Numbered from the stretch's first letter, positions 43,724-55,851 are shown. The stretch is 64,000 nt of DNA from Armillaria gallica (GCA_037576215.1 JBANDB010000002.1:744001-808000), one strand, 5' to 3'. A program made the numbers and translations. The notes: generated from the sequence alone by a model not told the origin.

Positions 43724-45465
43724 ATGCCTCGTCGTCCGCATGGAGGATCTCAGCAGAAGCTGGTTATAGCATTGGACTTGGGCACGACTTTCAGCGGAGT
43801 GTCATACAGGTACGTTCGCCCAATTTCTTTCCTGCCGGCTCGCAGTTTCTAAGGTCGTCGCAAAAGTATTCTAGATCCTGGAATCGCCCCTAATGTCAAG
43901 GGTGTAACAAGGTCCATAACCCTCAATTCCTTGCAAGCCTTATTAACGTCAATTTCTTTAGATTCCCTGAACAAGAGAATGCCGGTGGTGATGCCAAAAT
44001 CCCGACAATCATGTTTTATGACAAGTTTGGTAAGGTCAGGGCAGCAGGCGCGGAGGCCCTTGACGAAAGTCTGGTGACAACTGCCGAGGACGAGGGATGG
44101 GTTAAATGTTCAAGGTATGTCGAGATTCTCTTCGTACTCTCAACAGCGTACTGAAATTCAACCAGATTCAAGCTACATATGCTTCCTAAATGGGCGGACA
44201 CAAAGGAAGTAAATGAGGCGATCGCCCCTCTTCCGCCTGGAAAAGATGTTGTCGAAGTCTTCGGCGATTTCTATGCATACTTGGTCAAGTGCACGATGGC
44301 CTTTATTCAGGAATCGCATCAGAATGGCACCGACCTCCTACTTTCCGTCAAAGGAGACATTGAGTTTATTCTTAGCCATCCCAATGGCTGGGAGGGAGCT
44401 CAACAGCAGCAGCTACGTAGGGCGGCCATTCACGCAGGGTTAATACCCGATGACGACAGAGGCTACGAACGAGTTCATTTTGTGACAGAAGGTGAAGCCA
44501 GTCTTCACTTCTGCATCGAGCATGGTCTCTCCCCATATATCAAAGTGAGTTGTCTTCTTTTTCATCCTGCAACCCATTGCTCACCTGCTCAGGATGGGGA
44601 AGGCGTTATGATTGTCGACGCCGGAGGAGGGACGATCGATATCAGTACATACTCTGGATTTCAATCGAGTACAACCGTCGACCACCCATTTGAAGAGATC
44701 GCCGCTCCTACATGTTCGTCCCAGCTCTAAATCTTTCAACATCTAAATCTGATCGCCTCGGGAAGGTATTTTCTCGGGTTCTATATTTGTTACCCGCCAC
44801 GCCCAGTCGTTCTTGAAAGGTAATCGACGTTGCTTCATCTTATCTACACTGCCTAAGTATATGTCAGATAAGCTGAAAGACTCCCACTATGCGCAAGATG
44901 TGGACCTCATTGCGGAGTGCTTTGACAAAACGACCAAACATCGCTTCAGGAATGCCACTGAGCCAGCTTACATCAAGTTTGGGACGATGCGAGATACAGA
45001 TATCAAGCTGGACATTCGTTCTGGGCAGCTAAGGCTGGCAGGGTGCGTTATTCTAACTATTTTACAGCGCTATGACTCATGCTTATGCTTTCCTAAATGT
45101 CCAGCTCTGATGTTGCTAGCTTTTTTGACCCCTCGGTATCGTCCATTGTCAAGGAGATCGACAACCAATGTTCGAAGGCCAAGAAGCCTGTTTCAGTAGG
45201 ATACCATATTTTAAAAGGTTGCTGTCTTTGAACTTGATTCGATTTAGTCCGTCTTTCTTGTGGGCGGGTTCGCTGCCAACGGCTATCTATTCTCAAAGAT
45301 GCGCCGACACGTAGAACCAGCTGGATTATCTTTTTCTCGGCCTGACACTGGTCATGCGTGAGTGCACTTGATTGCGATGCTACCGTTTTGTGGACACAGC
45401 TGACAAGTAAACCGTAGTAACAAGGCTGTTGCGGACGGTGCCATCTCGTTCTATCTAGATCACTC
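43724..45465 (+). pseudogene. HSP70-G: truncated inverted duplicate of HSP70-E
   Basis: The start ATG gives MPRRPHGGSQQK, then LVIALDLGTTFSGVSY. Exons follow HSP70-E almost residue for residue (FKLHMLPKWADTKEVNEAI, VMIVDAGGGTIDISTY, ECFDKTTKHRFRNATEPAY, SVFLVGGFAANGYLF). The frame is open up to NKAVADGAISFYLDH at 45465, where homology stops abruptly. The next bases encode a few unrelated residues and a stop at about 45502. About a quarter of the protein is missing, including the segment from RVAKYGYG to the GLEKRGPAR tail. It may still be transcribed but should not yield a full ATPase. Confidence 0.85.
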
Positions 45466-46105
45466 TCACTGGGGAGAAATCAACCAAAGGCACGACTTGA
45501 AATAATAAACAAATTGCAATAAAATAGAGTATTTGTCCTTGTCTCTCCAGTTCAAAAAGATCTTTTAGAAAAGGGTGATTTTCTAAATCTATGTTTCTAT
45601 GTCTTTTCAAAGAATAAATAGACCAAACATTTGACATTCTAAGAATATAATGTAAGGTCATAAAAAGAGAAAGAAACTCCCTTATTACAACATTTCTTCT
45701 GGTCAAAGAATGATCCAAAGATTGCTACACAAATGGCAGTTCTTCGGGTAAAAGAACATGTGTTTTTGGAAGAATTTTGCTGAAATACTCTAAAGAGGGA
45801 AATGTTCAAAAAATTGACACTTTTTGTTACTTCTGTTTTGCACTTTTTTACAAGCTTATAGGGCCTATAGAATGACAATTTTCTTGTCTTTGATTGAGAA
45901 ATATGAAATGGGAATAATCAATATAATATTGCATATATACCAATTGGTAAGATATCAAGGAGATATGGGCACAATTCATAATTATATGGCTCAGAAGATG
46001 CTGAATAATAATGACCATACAATCAAGTATTTTAGGTTCAAAATTACTATCTATTTTAGGAAGATTCTCTGGCCATTTTTTAGAATAAAAAATAGTCCTG
46101 CGGAT
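45466..46105. other. AT-rich block of unknown origin replacing the 3' end of HSP70-G
   Basis: About 640 bp, visibly much richer in A and T than its flanks, with mostly Phe/Ile/Lys/Leu-type codons in open frames on both strands (for example SLFMTLHYILRMSNVWSIYS on the minus strand). No spliced fungal gene is supported. Composition and abrupt edges suggest a foreign or organelle-derived insertion, or an assembly join. I could not identify the source. Confidence 0.6.
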
Positions 46106-47299
46106 TCAGATGTCTAGACGTCCGGATATGGGTATATTTGATGTCGGCACCTGTCCACAGACGTCCGAACGATCCTTCAAGGACGTCCCGGACACCGACA
46201 ACACTGTTGCATACGTGTCCGGACACAGCATCTATGATCCTCTCCTTTGCTTTACCTGTTGTTTCACAACGGCAGTATTTCCTTGTCTGTATCACAGGAT
46301 CTATGCACGGACCTAACAGGTAAGAACCTGTGTCTGAATCAATGTGCATGCGCTGTGACCGTATGGCTCACCCACCTTCGAAGATGCTGCTCTCTTCATG
46401 TTGACCTGACAAATCTCACAGCGACACTGTCACCTTCGTTGATATACAAGTTATCTATGATCTCCTTGTCATCCAAGACTGGTGACCATCCACGACAATT
46501 GCACAGCCTGTCGACCATGTCCTAAAGTCACTCAACTTCAAAGATCCTGCTCTAGTTCCCGCAGGCATACACATCTCACCCAGTGCGCCAAATCAGCTGC
46601 TCATCTCCCATCTATTGGCTTCTTGTACCATTTCTGACACTCCGTGATCAGGATTATACAGTCTATAGGGCGGCAGTATATCGCTACCGGCGATTCCGAG
46701 AAAGGGGACGACACACAACTCCAGGTTTGGGTGTCAGTTAATTCAAAACAATGAGCCGGGCTATCAAAAGATCTCCTTCATGTATGTGCTCACCTATACT
46801 CGCCGCCTTTCCTCTCATCTTCATATTAGATCCCACTAAATGGCTAAGTACTATGTTGCGGTCCTTATCAGACCGAGTGGCGAGGATGTCAGAATAGTAC
46901 ACCTGTACAGGGATTCCCCATGCCCATACTATGTACCAAATGTATACCAATGAAATTCTGGGTGAAGCGTGTCTCAAGCCTGCGTGACGTGGTTAAACTT
47001 GGAAGGAAGAAAGGTAATTTCATTAGATGTCGCAACTCCTAAACAGAAACGTAACGACGTCCATACTACAGAGAGCTGCTGTGGGACCGAACCTGTCCTA
47101 CGCTCTGCCGATGTGGTCAAGCCCCCTAGTGAGTACTCCCTCATGGCCTCGGCAATGGGACGGTAACATAAGAAAGGAAAAACAAGAAATGTGTGCAAAG
47201 TAGATCAAAGATCAATACAATGGAATAGAGGTCCAATGCGTGAACAATGAACTTATCTGATCAGGGCGCGGTAAGATGCGGGAAGACGAACCCGACATC
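46106..47299. other. Gene-poor region with part of a dispersed repeat
   Basis: About 1.2 kb without a supported gene. Sequence at 46247-46440 is repeated at 48520-48775. Several ACGTCC-containing stretches recur at 46118-46200. Remaining short frames carry no motif. Confidence 0.45.
46247..46440 (+). repeat. Dispersed repeat, copy 1 (direct copy at 48520-48775)
   Basis: Shared blocks include TGTTTCAC.ACGGCAGT, TTTCCTTGTCTGTATC, GACCTAACAGGTAAGAACC and ACCGTATGGCTCACCCACC in the same order and orientation as at 48520-48775. There a roughly 50-bp stretch is added in the middle. Confidence 0.8.
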
Positions 47300-48640
47300 C
47301 TGAAATAGACATGTTAGCAATCAAATCGGTGAAACAATCTCAGGGGCTGACTCTGCGACGTGTGAGGTCCCACATCCGCGAATCCACACTTAGGGCGGAA
47401 AATCATTCCTTAGATCATGTGGTTGCGACACGCTACTCATACAAGGCCGTAAGACGGCGGCGAAGGAAGGGACAAACGGGATCAATGGTGCCGTGTGCCG
47501 AATTCCAGATGTCGGGTTTGGCGTCCCAAATATCCCGAAGTAGGCTAAAAAATTGCACACCTCCTTGTTTCGCATCCTAGGCCTGGAACCGAAAGCTCCG
47601 AAGTCCTCAAAGATATGCGGCAGTAGCATGGCTACTTTGTAGAAGAAGAGCAGACAATGGAATGCATTGAAATATCAGTATTTGGAGATGGCGTAATCGG
47701 ACATCTGAAGTACGTGATGAGTGAGGATATCCTTAGACAAATTGACGAATGTGTTCATTGTAGCGCAAAAGCGGGGTCGCAGATTCAACCCTCGAAAGCA
47801 GATACTTGAATGGACGCACAGCTGTCGAAGATTTGCTGTCCTCTTTGAAGACGTCCTGGTTCAGCGATTACCGCCACAGACATTCATTCAAGTTCCTATT
47901 CTTTACGTTTCTGCGAACATTACACCCGCTCTGCGAGTTACAAGACATTGCGGCATACAGTACTGCCGTAGAAGCAGCGAGTTACATCCTGGCGAGTATC
48001 TCAACATGCCCTAGGACGGATTGATTCCTTTACACTGAATTGACAGTTCAGCTACATATTCTTCCGTAGAGAGTCGATACTCACCTCACAAAACGTTGCC
48101 AGATCTCGTCTGAAGAGAGAATACAAAATCCAGAGACCGGAACCAACAGAATCAAGTCTGTAGTATTTTATTGGTTCGAGTCAAGGTGACTTCTGTAAAC
48201 GTTGCTTCAGTTTGCTGCGTCAGTGAATCGATATTAGACGTACCGTTGACTTGTACGACATGGCTACGAGTAAGGAATAGTGATGCACCGTCCGTAAGCG
48301 CAAAGTGGGCAAGAATTCCAGCGGTTCTGAAGTAGACACCTCAGATTATCCGCGAATTGAAAAGACGACCAATCCCAGCCAAAGCGAAGCCCTGGCAAGG
48401 GATTGGGCAGACGTCCGACAGCTTCGAAGTCAACAGTCAGAACACAACATTTTAAACCCCGATGACCTTCTGATCCAAACAAGTACATCGGGATACGACT
48501 GTGCCAGCTTAAACTTTGCTTTACAAGTTCAAACCCGTTGTTTCACGACGGCAGTGTTTCCTTGTCTGTATCGCAGGATCTATTCCGCTGTGTACACGGT
48601 GGCCATCGTAAATACTTTTATCCCAAGAAACCAGTAGAAC
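47300..48640 (+). repeat. Long inverted repeat, left arm (right arm 62380-63640)
   Basis: Read in reverse complement, blocks across this span match 62380-63640 in order. They include the stretch with CCTACTTCGGGA and CGGCACACGGCAC, the TAGCGCAAAAGCG block, the CCTTTACACTGAATTGAC block, GTTGCCAGATCTCG, and the 48245-48600 block with AAGGTCATCGGGG. Similarity is interrupted by indels. The arms are about 14 kb apart. Whether the unit encodes a decayed gene or a mobile element is not clear. Confidence 0.75.
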
Positions 48641-48775
48641 GCGTGGACCTAACAGGTAAGAACCTGTGTCTGAATTAATGTGCGCGCACCGCGACCGTAT
48701 GGCTCACCCACCTTCAAAGATGCTGCTCTCTTCATGTTTTTTTAACTTGATAAATCTCACAGCGACGCTGGAATG
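48520..48775 (+). repeat. Dispersed repeat, copy 2 (direct copy at 46247-46440)
   Basis: See copy 1. It overlaps the end of the long inverted-repeat arm, so the repeat probably belongs to a larger composite element. Confidence 0.8.
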
Positions 48776-48945
48776 AGGTTTTGTTTTCAAGCTTCAGGCC
48801 TCAGGTCTCAAGGGAACATCACTATCACGCTATTAAATTCTTTGTTATACAAGAGCTGCTTGTCATCTACTCGACCTAATGTATGGAAACAGACATATCC
48901 AAGAATTGACGATAACCACGTAGTGCAGGAACACGAAGTTGCACT

Positions 48946-49458
48946 TCAGCTGCCCATCCTGCGGTGACTTTGCATCTGAGTACCCCAAGAGAGGCACGTA
49001 CCTGTGCGTCTCTTGGCTTGCCCCTCAGCGATCGGGACCATTTTCCGAGAAGGACCCCGTCTTTGATGTTGCCAGTAGTGTATGGGCATCGGTAGGCCAT
49101 TCTGTCCAGGCCACATCAACAAGTCGTATTTCTCCCCCAGAACCATATGCCATCCGATTCGTGCCCATTGTCCTTGGCCTGGATACCAAACGTTCAATGG
49201 TACTAGAGTGGGTCCTGCCGCTGTCCGCACAAAAAGGTCTCCAGGAACAGGGTACGGATACGTGGAAAGCCATGGCCCCCCCGTGTCGGTCTGGTACTCC
49301 GCATACAGGTATCCGATTCCACCCAAGACGCTTCTATTGACTAAGCGAATCTTGGGAAAGACGGGCGAGTTGAGGTCGTTCAAGACATGGACATCCGTCT
49401 GCGTCTGTCCGGCGTGTAGAGTGGAGCTAGCGCCAAGGAATAAAGCTGGCAAAGCCAT
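48946..49458 (-). CDS. Small hypothetical protein with a signal-like N-terminus
   Basis: The ATG at 49458 opens MALPALFLGASSTLHAG, a possible signal sequence. A frame of 170 residues follows with clustered aromatic and Gly/Pro residues (GGIGYLYAEYQTDTGG, PLNVWYPGQGQWARIGWH). An upstream in-frame codon at 49512 is not needed. No known motif is recognised. The last 40 residues are basic and may be read-through of an intron. Support is the open frame, the start context and the lack of overlap with other genes. Confidence 0.45.
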   Translation of the reverse strand: MALPALFLGASSTLHAGQTQTDVHVLNDLNSPVFPKIRLVNRSVLGGIGYLYAEYQTDTGGPWLSTYPYPVPGDLFVRTAAGPTLVPLNVWYPGQGQWARIGWHMVLGEKYDLLMWPGQNGLPMPIHYWQHQRRGPSRKMVPIAEGQAKRRTGTCLSWGTQMQSHRRMGS

Positions 49459-49938
49459 GATGGATGTGGGATGGTGGAAGGGTTCAAGCCTGAAGTGAGT
49501 AGTGCATCTCAACGCGCGTTTTTAAGGTTGTATTGCGTGTCCACACTTTGTACATGTGTACGCATTTTCTGACATTGTCAGTGACTTTCTGGCCACTGAA
49601 AGTTCGACCCTATTGCGTGCATGTTTTCCGACAATGTCGATGGCGTTGATGACTTTTTTTGGTCACTATTTAATTTTAGAACACCATTCAAATCCGTCCG
49701 ACCACCGGGCCCGGTAACCCGACGTCTAAAATTCGGCTATGGAGCGATACAAAAGGAAAATTACCAGTGCTAGCACTGGCGTCTAACTCGATCTATAGCA
49801 TGGAACACGTTGATTGACGATATAGTCGCGTAGTTCCTTCAAGTTTGCGATAGTGACTCATCCATACCATTTTTGGGACACACAAAACAAGCAAATTTAG
49901 TACAGGCTATGACGTGTAAGTACTAGTAGTGAATTCAG
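49459..49938. other. Intergenic region between two minus-strand genes
   Basis: About 480 bp. Two similar short stretches, CATTTTCTGACATTGTCAG.GACTTT and GTTTTCCGACAATGTCGATGG (about 49563 and 49623), suggest a small imperfect tandem repeat. No gene was seen. Confidence 0.4.
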
Positions 49939-50651
49939 TTACTCAAGTAAGTTGTATGGAAAGGAGTGCGATATGATGTGATAGTTGTGAAAATGGAACT
50001 TGTATACGACATCGGCAAAAACGCCAAATGTTTGAGGTGACGTGAGGTCAACATCATCAATGGGAACCAAGGCCTGACCCTCGACCTCCGGTCTGCCAGG
50101 TACGCTGCGTCTACCCACCACCACTTCGACATCAGCTTCAACATGTTGAGGATCTCCTTCGAGACTGACAAAGTCAAGGCCGAAGAAACGTGTCGACCTT
50201 CCGGGAACCTGCGCCACCTTGGGATCCCATATCCTGATATTGAGAGATACCATGAATGGAAAAATCCTGTACAACGTTGTGTCAGATGGTAGGGGTGGCC
50301 TCTGTATGATAATAAGATTGGCTACTGAAATAGAAGAGACGGGCATACCCAGGAGACCTGGTACTGTTGCACATTTGCGAGGACATCAAAGAATCCTGTC
50401 GGTCCGATATCAACACCAGAGTACAACTGACTAACAAGGTGCGGACCCCAACGTTGCATCATAGCAGCGGGGTCATAGGGACGATAGGTGCGGTCGAGAA
50501 CGCGGTTCGAACCATCTCGGTACTGGAGAATGACTCCACCACCGGGGTAGGCGTCAGTGGAGGGTTGTGGAAGAAGTAAAAAATCGGCCGTGGGCATGTC
50601 AGCCTGAGAGCGGGTATCCCGAGGAGTAGTTCTGGCTCTGTCCAAGTTCAT
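49939..50651 (-). CDS. HYP-1: two-exon hypothetical protein, paralogue of HYP-2
   Basis: The ATG at 50651 (MNLDRARTTPRD) aligns with the HYP-2 start. Exon 1 is 50651-50349 and exon 2 50301-49939, joined by a 47-nt GT/AG intron in phase 0; the product has 221 residues. Shared features with HYP-2 are GGG-ILQYR before the intron, and after it PPLPSDTTLYRIFPF, then GLDFVSLEGDPQHVEAD and an FGVFADV-YKF segment near the end. There is no signal peptide, membrane segment or known motif. Two copies with the same intron and conserved residues strongly support a real gene. Function unknown. Confidence 0.75.
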
Positions 50652-52745
50652 GGCTAGTTCTTGAGCACGAAACAATGAGGATGGCGCGTTTAAATACGAC
50701 AACGCTATATTTATATTTCATCACACCGAAAAGGTCTCACAATCACTTAGTCCTAGGTGACGTGAATCAGCAGGCGATTCGTATTTTTTTTTTTAACCTT
50801 GGACGAACCAGCTTCCGGGTGCAGACTAATGGAGGGAAATGAGGGCCGCGTGATATGTTGTGAAAGTTAGAGAAGAATGCGCAGTATCCGCATGCATTTT
50901 TCGTGGACAGTGCTCCTTTGTCTATGCTGCTTGTTCCTTTGTCTTTACCGCGATAAGAATGACAGTAAATATAGCTCAGATGGAACGGGTGCAATGCAAG
51001 GTGTGCCAAGAAAGAGAAGCAATCCGAAGCCGCAGAACATCAGGAAAACTGACCCAGTATATTGGCTGTACTAGCGAAAGAAATGGATATCTAGAGGTAT
51101 TCAGACGCCACCTCCACCAGTGAGCACCATCTGAGATCTGACGGATAAAGTGTACATGCAAGAGCAAAGGGTGAAGTTGGCTCTATGCCTGAACGCCCCA
51201 AAGGAATTCCGCAACGGCTTCCTGCAGTAAAAGTTGTGACTGCGAACTACGACATCGGTGCCCAAATCTTTTTAAAAGATGCGCTGAAGAGTTTCAGACA
51301 TCGAGCTGACGTCCCGATCCCTCGGCGCAGGGCTTCTTCGTTTCCTGCTTTCTGATTACAGTTTCTGTTCCCATGCACTCCTTGTTACTGCGGATTTAGG
51401 CTTTCTCGGGTCTCAGTAAGCCCTTTGTTCTGCGTCATGTTGGTTTTTATCATAGATTCAAGCCGATAAAGAAGTTCAGATTTAGTCACAAAGGAATAAG
51501 CACACCCATTAATCCAGCGCGTGTCAAATGGCCAATTTTCGCTCTTTATTCTGTCTAGAGTCAGAGTCATAAAAGTATAGCGTAAATCAGATAGGAGAAT
51601 CCGGTTACTCTACTATGGTGATAGTACATATAGACATCTGCAGACGACTTGAGGTTTAGTGATCCTGAAGTAATGACCCCAGGTTTCCGCGAGCTCAGCT
51701 TATAAAGACTGTTGTCGAGAACCCCAGCCAAAGTGGCGCCCTGGCATGAAGAGGAGGAACAGTGGTCACGTCCGTAGCTAGAGTAGAGCGCAAGCGCGTC
51801 CCAGTCCAGACGAGTCGGACCGTATGTTTGCCATAACATCGAAACTCCGCGGACACCCGAGGTCTACCACTCGACTTGACATGTACAGTTGCCAGTAGAT
51901 ATTCTAGCCACAAAATATATATGCCAGTTGACGGCCTCGCTCAAACCACAGTCTCTTCAAAAAAGAATAAAAATACATATAGGTGAAACCGTAAAAACAA
52001 ATATACAGAATGGCAGATATTTTCATATGATTACCATCTCCTGCGAAACCACGAATGATAGTTCTCGCTCTGCTTCAGACCACCAAGAGCATTCAGCCAG
52101 TCCGTTCGCAACCAGTCTTGTCCTCTTCGCGAGCCACGCGAATCATTGGTTTTTGGATCTGGTCAATAACTAGGGAGGAACCACTCCAGCTTAGGGTTCG
52201 TAGCCGCGCGGCATTTCTTGCCGTCCAAAAATACTCCGACAACTCAAAAACACTCCAATCAGTAATCGGTTTCCTGTTCTGTTGCCATTCAGGAGCATAA
52301 CCTGGAAGAATAGGAAAGCCCGGTTCCGACGAGGGGACACTAAAAAGGTTAGTGGAAGTTATTGCAGATACTCAGCTGAAACGCGTTTGCAATTTTTGCC
52401 CTTTTCCTTGGTAGTAGTTGCTGTCCAAGTCTGGTCAGTCTCATTTAAAGGATCGAAATCGAAATCGAATTAATACGTTCCATTGGTCACGCTAAATACA
52501 CAACATGAATGCTCAGAATAATGTATTGCCGGTGTATCTAATGAAATGCATGTAGTGTGTACGAAATGCAGAGGGTTCTCGTGGATAAAATAGTATAGAA
52601 TGTGCGCTTATGTCCACACACAGAGAAGAAAATGCTTATGCTTATGTTGTGGTTGCACCGTCTCATCGACCTTACATTTTGAACCTGTGAGTTTGGACTC
52701 ATGACATTATTCACCTATGAAATCCGCTCGTCGTTAAATTGGACG
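50652..52745. other. Gene-poor region
   Basis: About 2.1 kb with short frames on both strands (for instance 50877-51074 and 51695-51913) that carry no motif, paralogue or splice support. The HYP-1 promoter should lie in the first few hundred bases. Confidence 0.4.
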
Positions 52746-54160
52746 TCATAAGCAAGAATCGGCTCTCGGTAAGCGCTCTGCTTGACGTTGGGCATTATGT
52801 GGTTCTGCTGTATCTTCTTTTGCGGTTGCACCGGCACCGACCAGCGTACATGTGTTGGAAACGACACCAGCTTTGAGTAAAGACGACAGAAGGCCGGCGT
52901 AGTTGGCAGGAGCTACGTTCGTATCAGTTACAGGCGTCAGAGTCGACGGCACAGACAGAATAGAAGGCTTAGACTCTATAGCGTCTAAGGGTGGTGGTGG
53001 CAGCGGCGGCGGCGTCGACGGAGGGTATGATTGGCTGGGAGCAGAGAAGCTGGTTTGGACTGGTCACTGGGCAAGGATTTGCTGCAGCTCTTGCTGAGAA
53101 ACGCCAGTTTCAATAAGCTTCCGAAGCTGTTAACGACGATGAGCACCAATTCGGAAAAGACTGATATGCAACTTACTTGCTGAAGAACACCTATTTGTTG
53201 TTGATTGATAAGGTCGTAAGGATTTGCTTGCCACGCACGCTCTTTCTGACCAAGAATGAATTCCAGTTCGCTCAAGACTGGCGACTTCGTTATCTGCGTC
53301 GAACCACGGTAGCTGGTAGACTGAATCACTGCTTTAGTCGTATGAGGTTTGCGCTTGGCATGGAAACGTACGCTGTTGCTTGTTGTTCCATCGTCCCATA
53401 TTCCGCGCTGTATTGACAATTGAGAAGATACGCCAAACAGTTCCTTGCTGGAGGGTGATCCGGTTCGCGAGGTGAGGACGAGCTCTTCCATCTTGCCACG
53501 AGTTGGTGGATCAACTTCAGCATAGGTCTCTAGCAACAGTGGAACAACAAAGGCGGCAAAGTGGCGAGCGTAGGATCATATATATTCTTGGAGATCATAT
53601 CGAGGAGATAGAAGGCAGGAAGCTTCATCGATATCCACGGAGGCACCTGAATGATTAGTCAGCCATCCGCAGAATGCAAAAACAAGAATTTGTGACAAAT
53701 TTAAAGATCTAGATGGCCAAGATATCGAGCGATATCGCCTATCGACAGTCTTATGTGGTGTTTTACTCAATAAAATGCAACCAAACTACATATACATGAC
53801 AGCGACACCGCACATATTGTAGACGAACAACCATGAAGTATCAGTCAAACAGTGGCGAGTGGCAGTTGACGATAACGATGAGGAAAGGAAGACTCACCCT
53901 GCGAATGTGGTTCTCGAGACATTCGGCGACAATATCTGCAAAACGGGTGTACCCGTGGGCGAGCCCTGGATGATAGGGCGAGAAGTGACGGAGAATTCAG
54001 CAAGATGATTTGTGAATTTTGCAGAACGAGGCTGGGACAATATGGTGAACTGGTGCTGGAGGAAATGGCGAAGGATACGGATAGGCTGATCCACCGTACC
54101 TAGGGAGCGGAGGAGAGAACCAGGAAGCAGAATAGGCAGGCTGGGTATAGTAACTCTGCT
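52746..54160 (-). pseudogene. PCF11: Decayed fragment of PCF11 (mRNA cleavage and polyadenylation factor I subunit)
   Basis: PCF11 binds the RNA polymerase II C-terminal domain through its CID and acts in 3'-end formation and termination. Read on the minus strand, CID pieces appear in order but in shifting frames: AEFSVTSRPIIQ, then YTRFADIVAECLENHIRR, then MKLPAFYLLDMISKNIYDP, then YARHFAAFVVPLLLETYAE, then TRGKMEELVLTSRTGSP and KELFGVSSQLSIQRGIW. After it come LSELEFILGQKERAWQANPYD and, across an intron at about 53176-53129, LRKLIETGVSQQELQQIL. A Pro-rich linker and YAGLLSSLLKAGVV end the match. At least three frameshifts or deletions interrupt the CID. No zinc-finger part was seen. A functional copy must exist elsewhere in the genome. 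Confidence 0.8.
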
Positions 54161-55851
54161 GGTAGAGCGACTCGACTTAGAACAGATTCAACTCTCGCCC
54201 GTAATGCGATAAAAAGTAAAAAGACTTGAAGTAAAGAAATACTGTCTCTTACACCCACTGCCGTGGATAGCGACGAATGATGATCAAAATGTTGGTTCGG
54301 TACAAGAAGTCGGCTGTGATAGACTAAGGTTGAGAACCATAGGCACTGTACGTATACGACAGACTGTGGAACGTGGAAATCGATAGCGTATCAGTCGTAC
54401 CAAAAATGGGTATGCCAGAGCACCTGTAGTAGCATTGAGGTGTCGGATCAATATTTGTCAGGTGGGCTTCCTCGACGATGAAGCCGATGAGTACATCACA
54501 GGCCAGCGTGGACAAAATGAGCGTAAGGAATGTCGTGTTTGGGAGTGGCGCGAAGCGTCGCCATGTCGTATCTTGATACGAACCTTGCTGTCATAAGACT
54601 CCCAGAGCTTTCGAGAGCAGAGATGTACACGAACAACGTCCCAAACATAATCGCCTAAACCGAACCGGGAAGAGGACACGATACGGCATTCGTTTCGTTA
54701 TAATCGATGCATCTTTTTCCAGGGGGTCGTCGCATTACGATGGGATCTGTGCCTGAGTCGGAGGACCTGCGAAGAAATGAACACCATCTCCTACAACACC
54801 ATAGGTAAAAGCTCACCATCCATAAGAATATTGATAAATATTACATTTAGCGGATTGCTCATCCCCTGAACGTGCGTCAGAGCGGCCGCAGCTGTACTCA
54901 GCTGTACCAAACGAAAGGAGGCCTTGTACCATATGGAACATTGACGTGCCTGGTCACACCAGTTAGAAGAAATAAACCACGAAAAAAGGAACGACTCACC
55001 CTACTCAACAGCAGGAAAGATCGCACTACAATTGTCATCCACCAATATGAAGCCCGTCGCCTCCTTTGCTACGTCAATCTCTTTCTCCCCGTTGAAACGC
55101 TAATATCCATCAATTGCAATGCAGAAAGATTGTCATCTCATGTCTCGGTGTCCCCCTCGCAAAGACACTCCACATGTCCCACCCGCTCCATCAACATCAC
55201 AACGCTCGTCCTATCGATAGCAGCGCCCGTCACTACACACCTGCTCTGAGAACCGGCTATTCAGACCCAGTTTGCGTGCTATTGAGTTTCCTTGACGCCG
55301 CCTGCTGTTGGAAGTGCGACGGCGTCGTTTACGCCTTTTCGAGGGGGGTCAAGCATAGCTTAGAAACCTGCCAAAGAATGAGTGCTTGTTCATTCATCAT
55401 AGGACGGCCGTGTCGGAGTGCTTGTGTCGACCCCATTGACTAGTTTTCTTGCACTAGGCGATAAGTGGGAGGTGCAGCTGCCGATGACGAGATTCAGAAG
55501 GGTCTTGAGTTCAATAACTATGGAGCGTACCTCAGTTACTGTTTAACGGCGTCTCATTGTCCTGGGTAGAGGCAGAGGGCACGGAACGAAGTCTCGGCGC
55601 CACGGAAAAGAAGACAGAAGTCCGTTTGACTAGTCGTCGTAGCTTCTGAACTTGGGGTAATAAATGCCGTTCATTGTGTTGATAATAGAAATTATTAATT
55701 GTGTTGGTAACATTGTCGGCAAAAAAACGTGGACGCAGCATTGTGGACCAGCCACAGCAAACAATGTATCGCATAAACCATTTGTCTACCGGTCTAGTAT
55801 TTAAGGGCCTTAGCTGCAGCACGTCAGAGAGAATTCATCACCCCAGCTGAG
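54161..55851. other. Gene-poor region between the PCF11 relic and HYP-2
   Basis: About 1.7 kb. Frames at 54324-54679 and 55532-55822 on the minus strand have no recognisable motif and no splice-supported model. Part of 54.1-54.3 kb may be further PCF11-derived sequence. Confidence 0.35.

Noticed and set aside
45466..46105. Naming the AT-rich block as mitochondrial or plastid DNA
   Set aside because: Composition suggests it, but I could not match it to any specific organelle gene, so the origin is left open.
48264..48488. Frames inside the long inverted repeat (also 62520-62759) as a conserved small gene
   Set aside because: The two copies are similar on both strands and in several frames, as expected for a DNA repeat, and no start, splice or motif decides for a protein.
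55532..55822. 97-codon minus-strand frame as a gene
   Set aside because: No motif, no paralogue, and it ends just before the HYP-2 start where that gene's promoter should lie.
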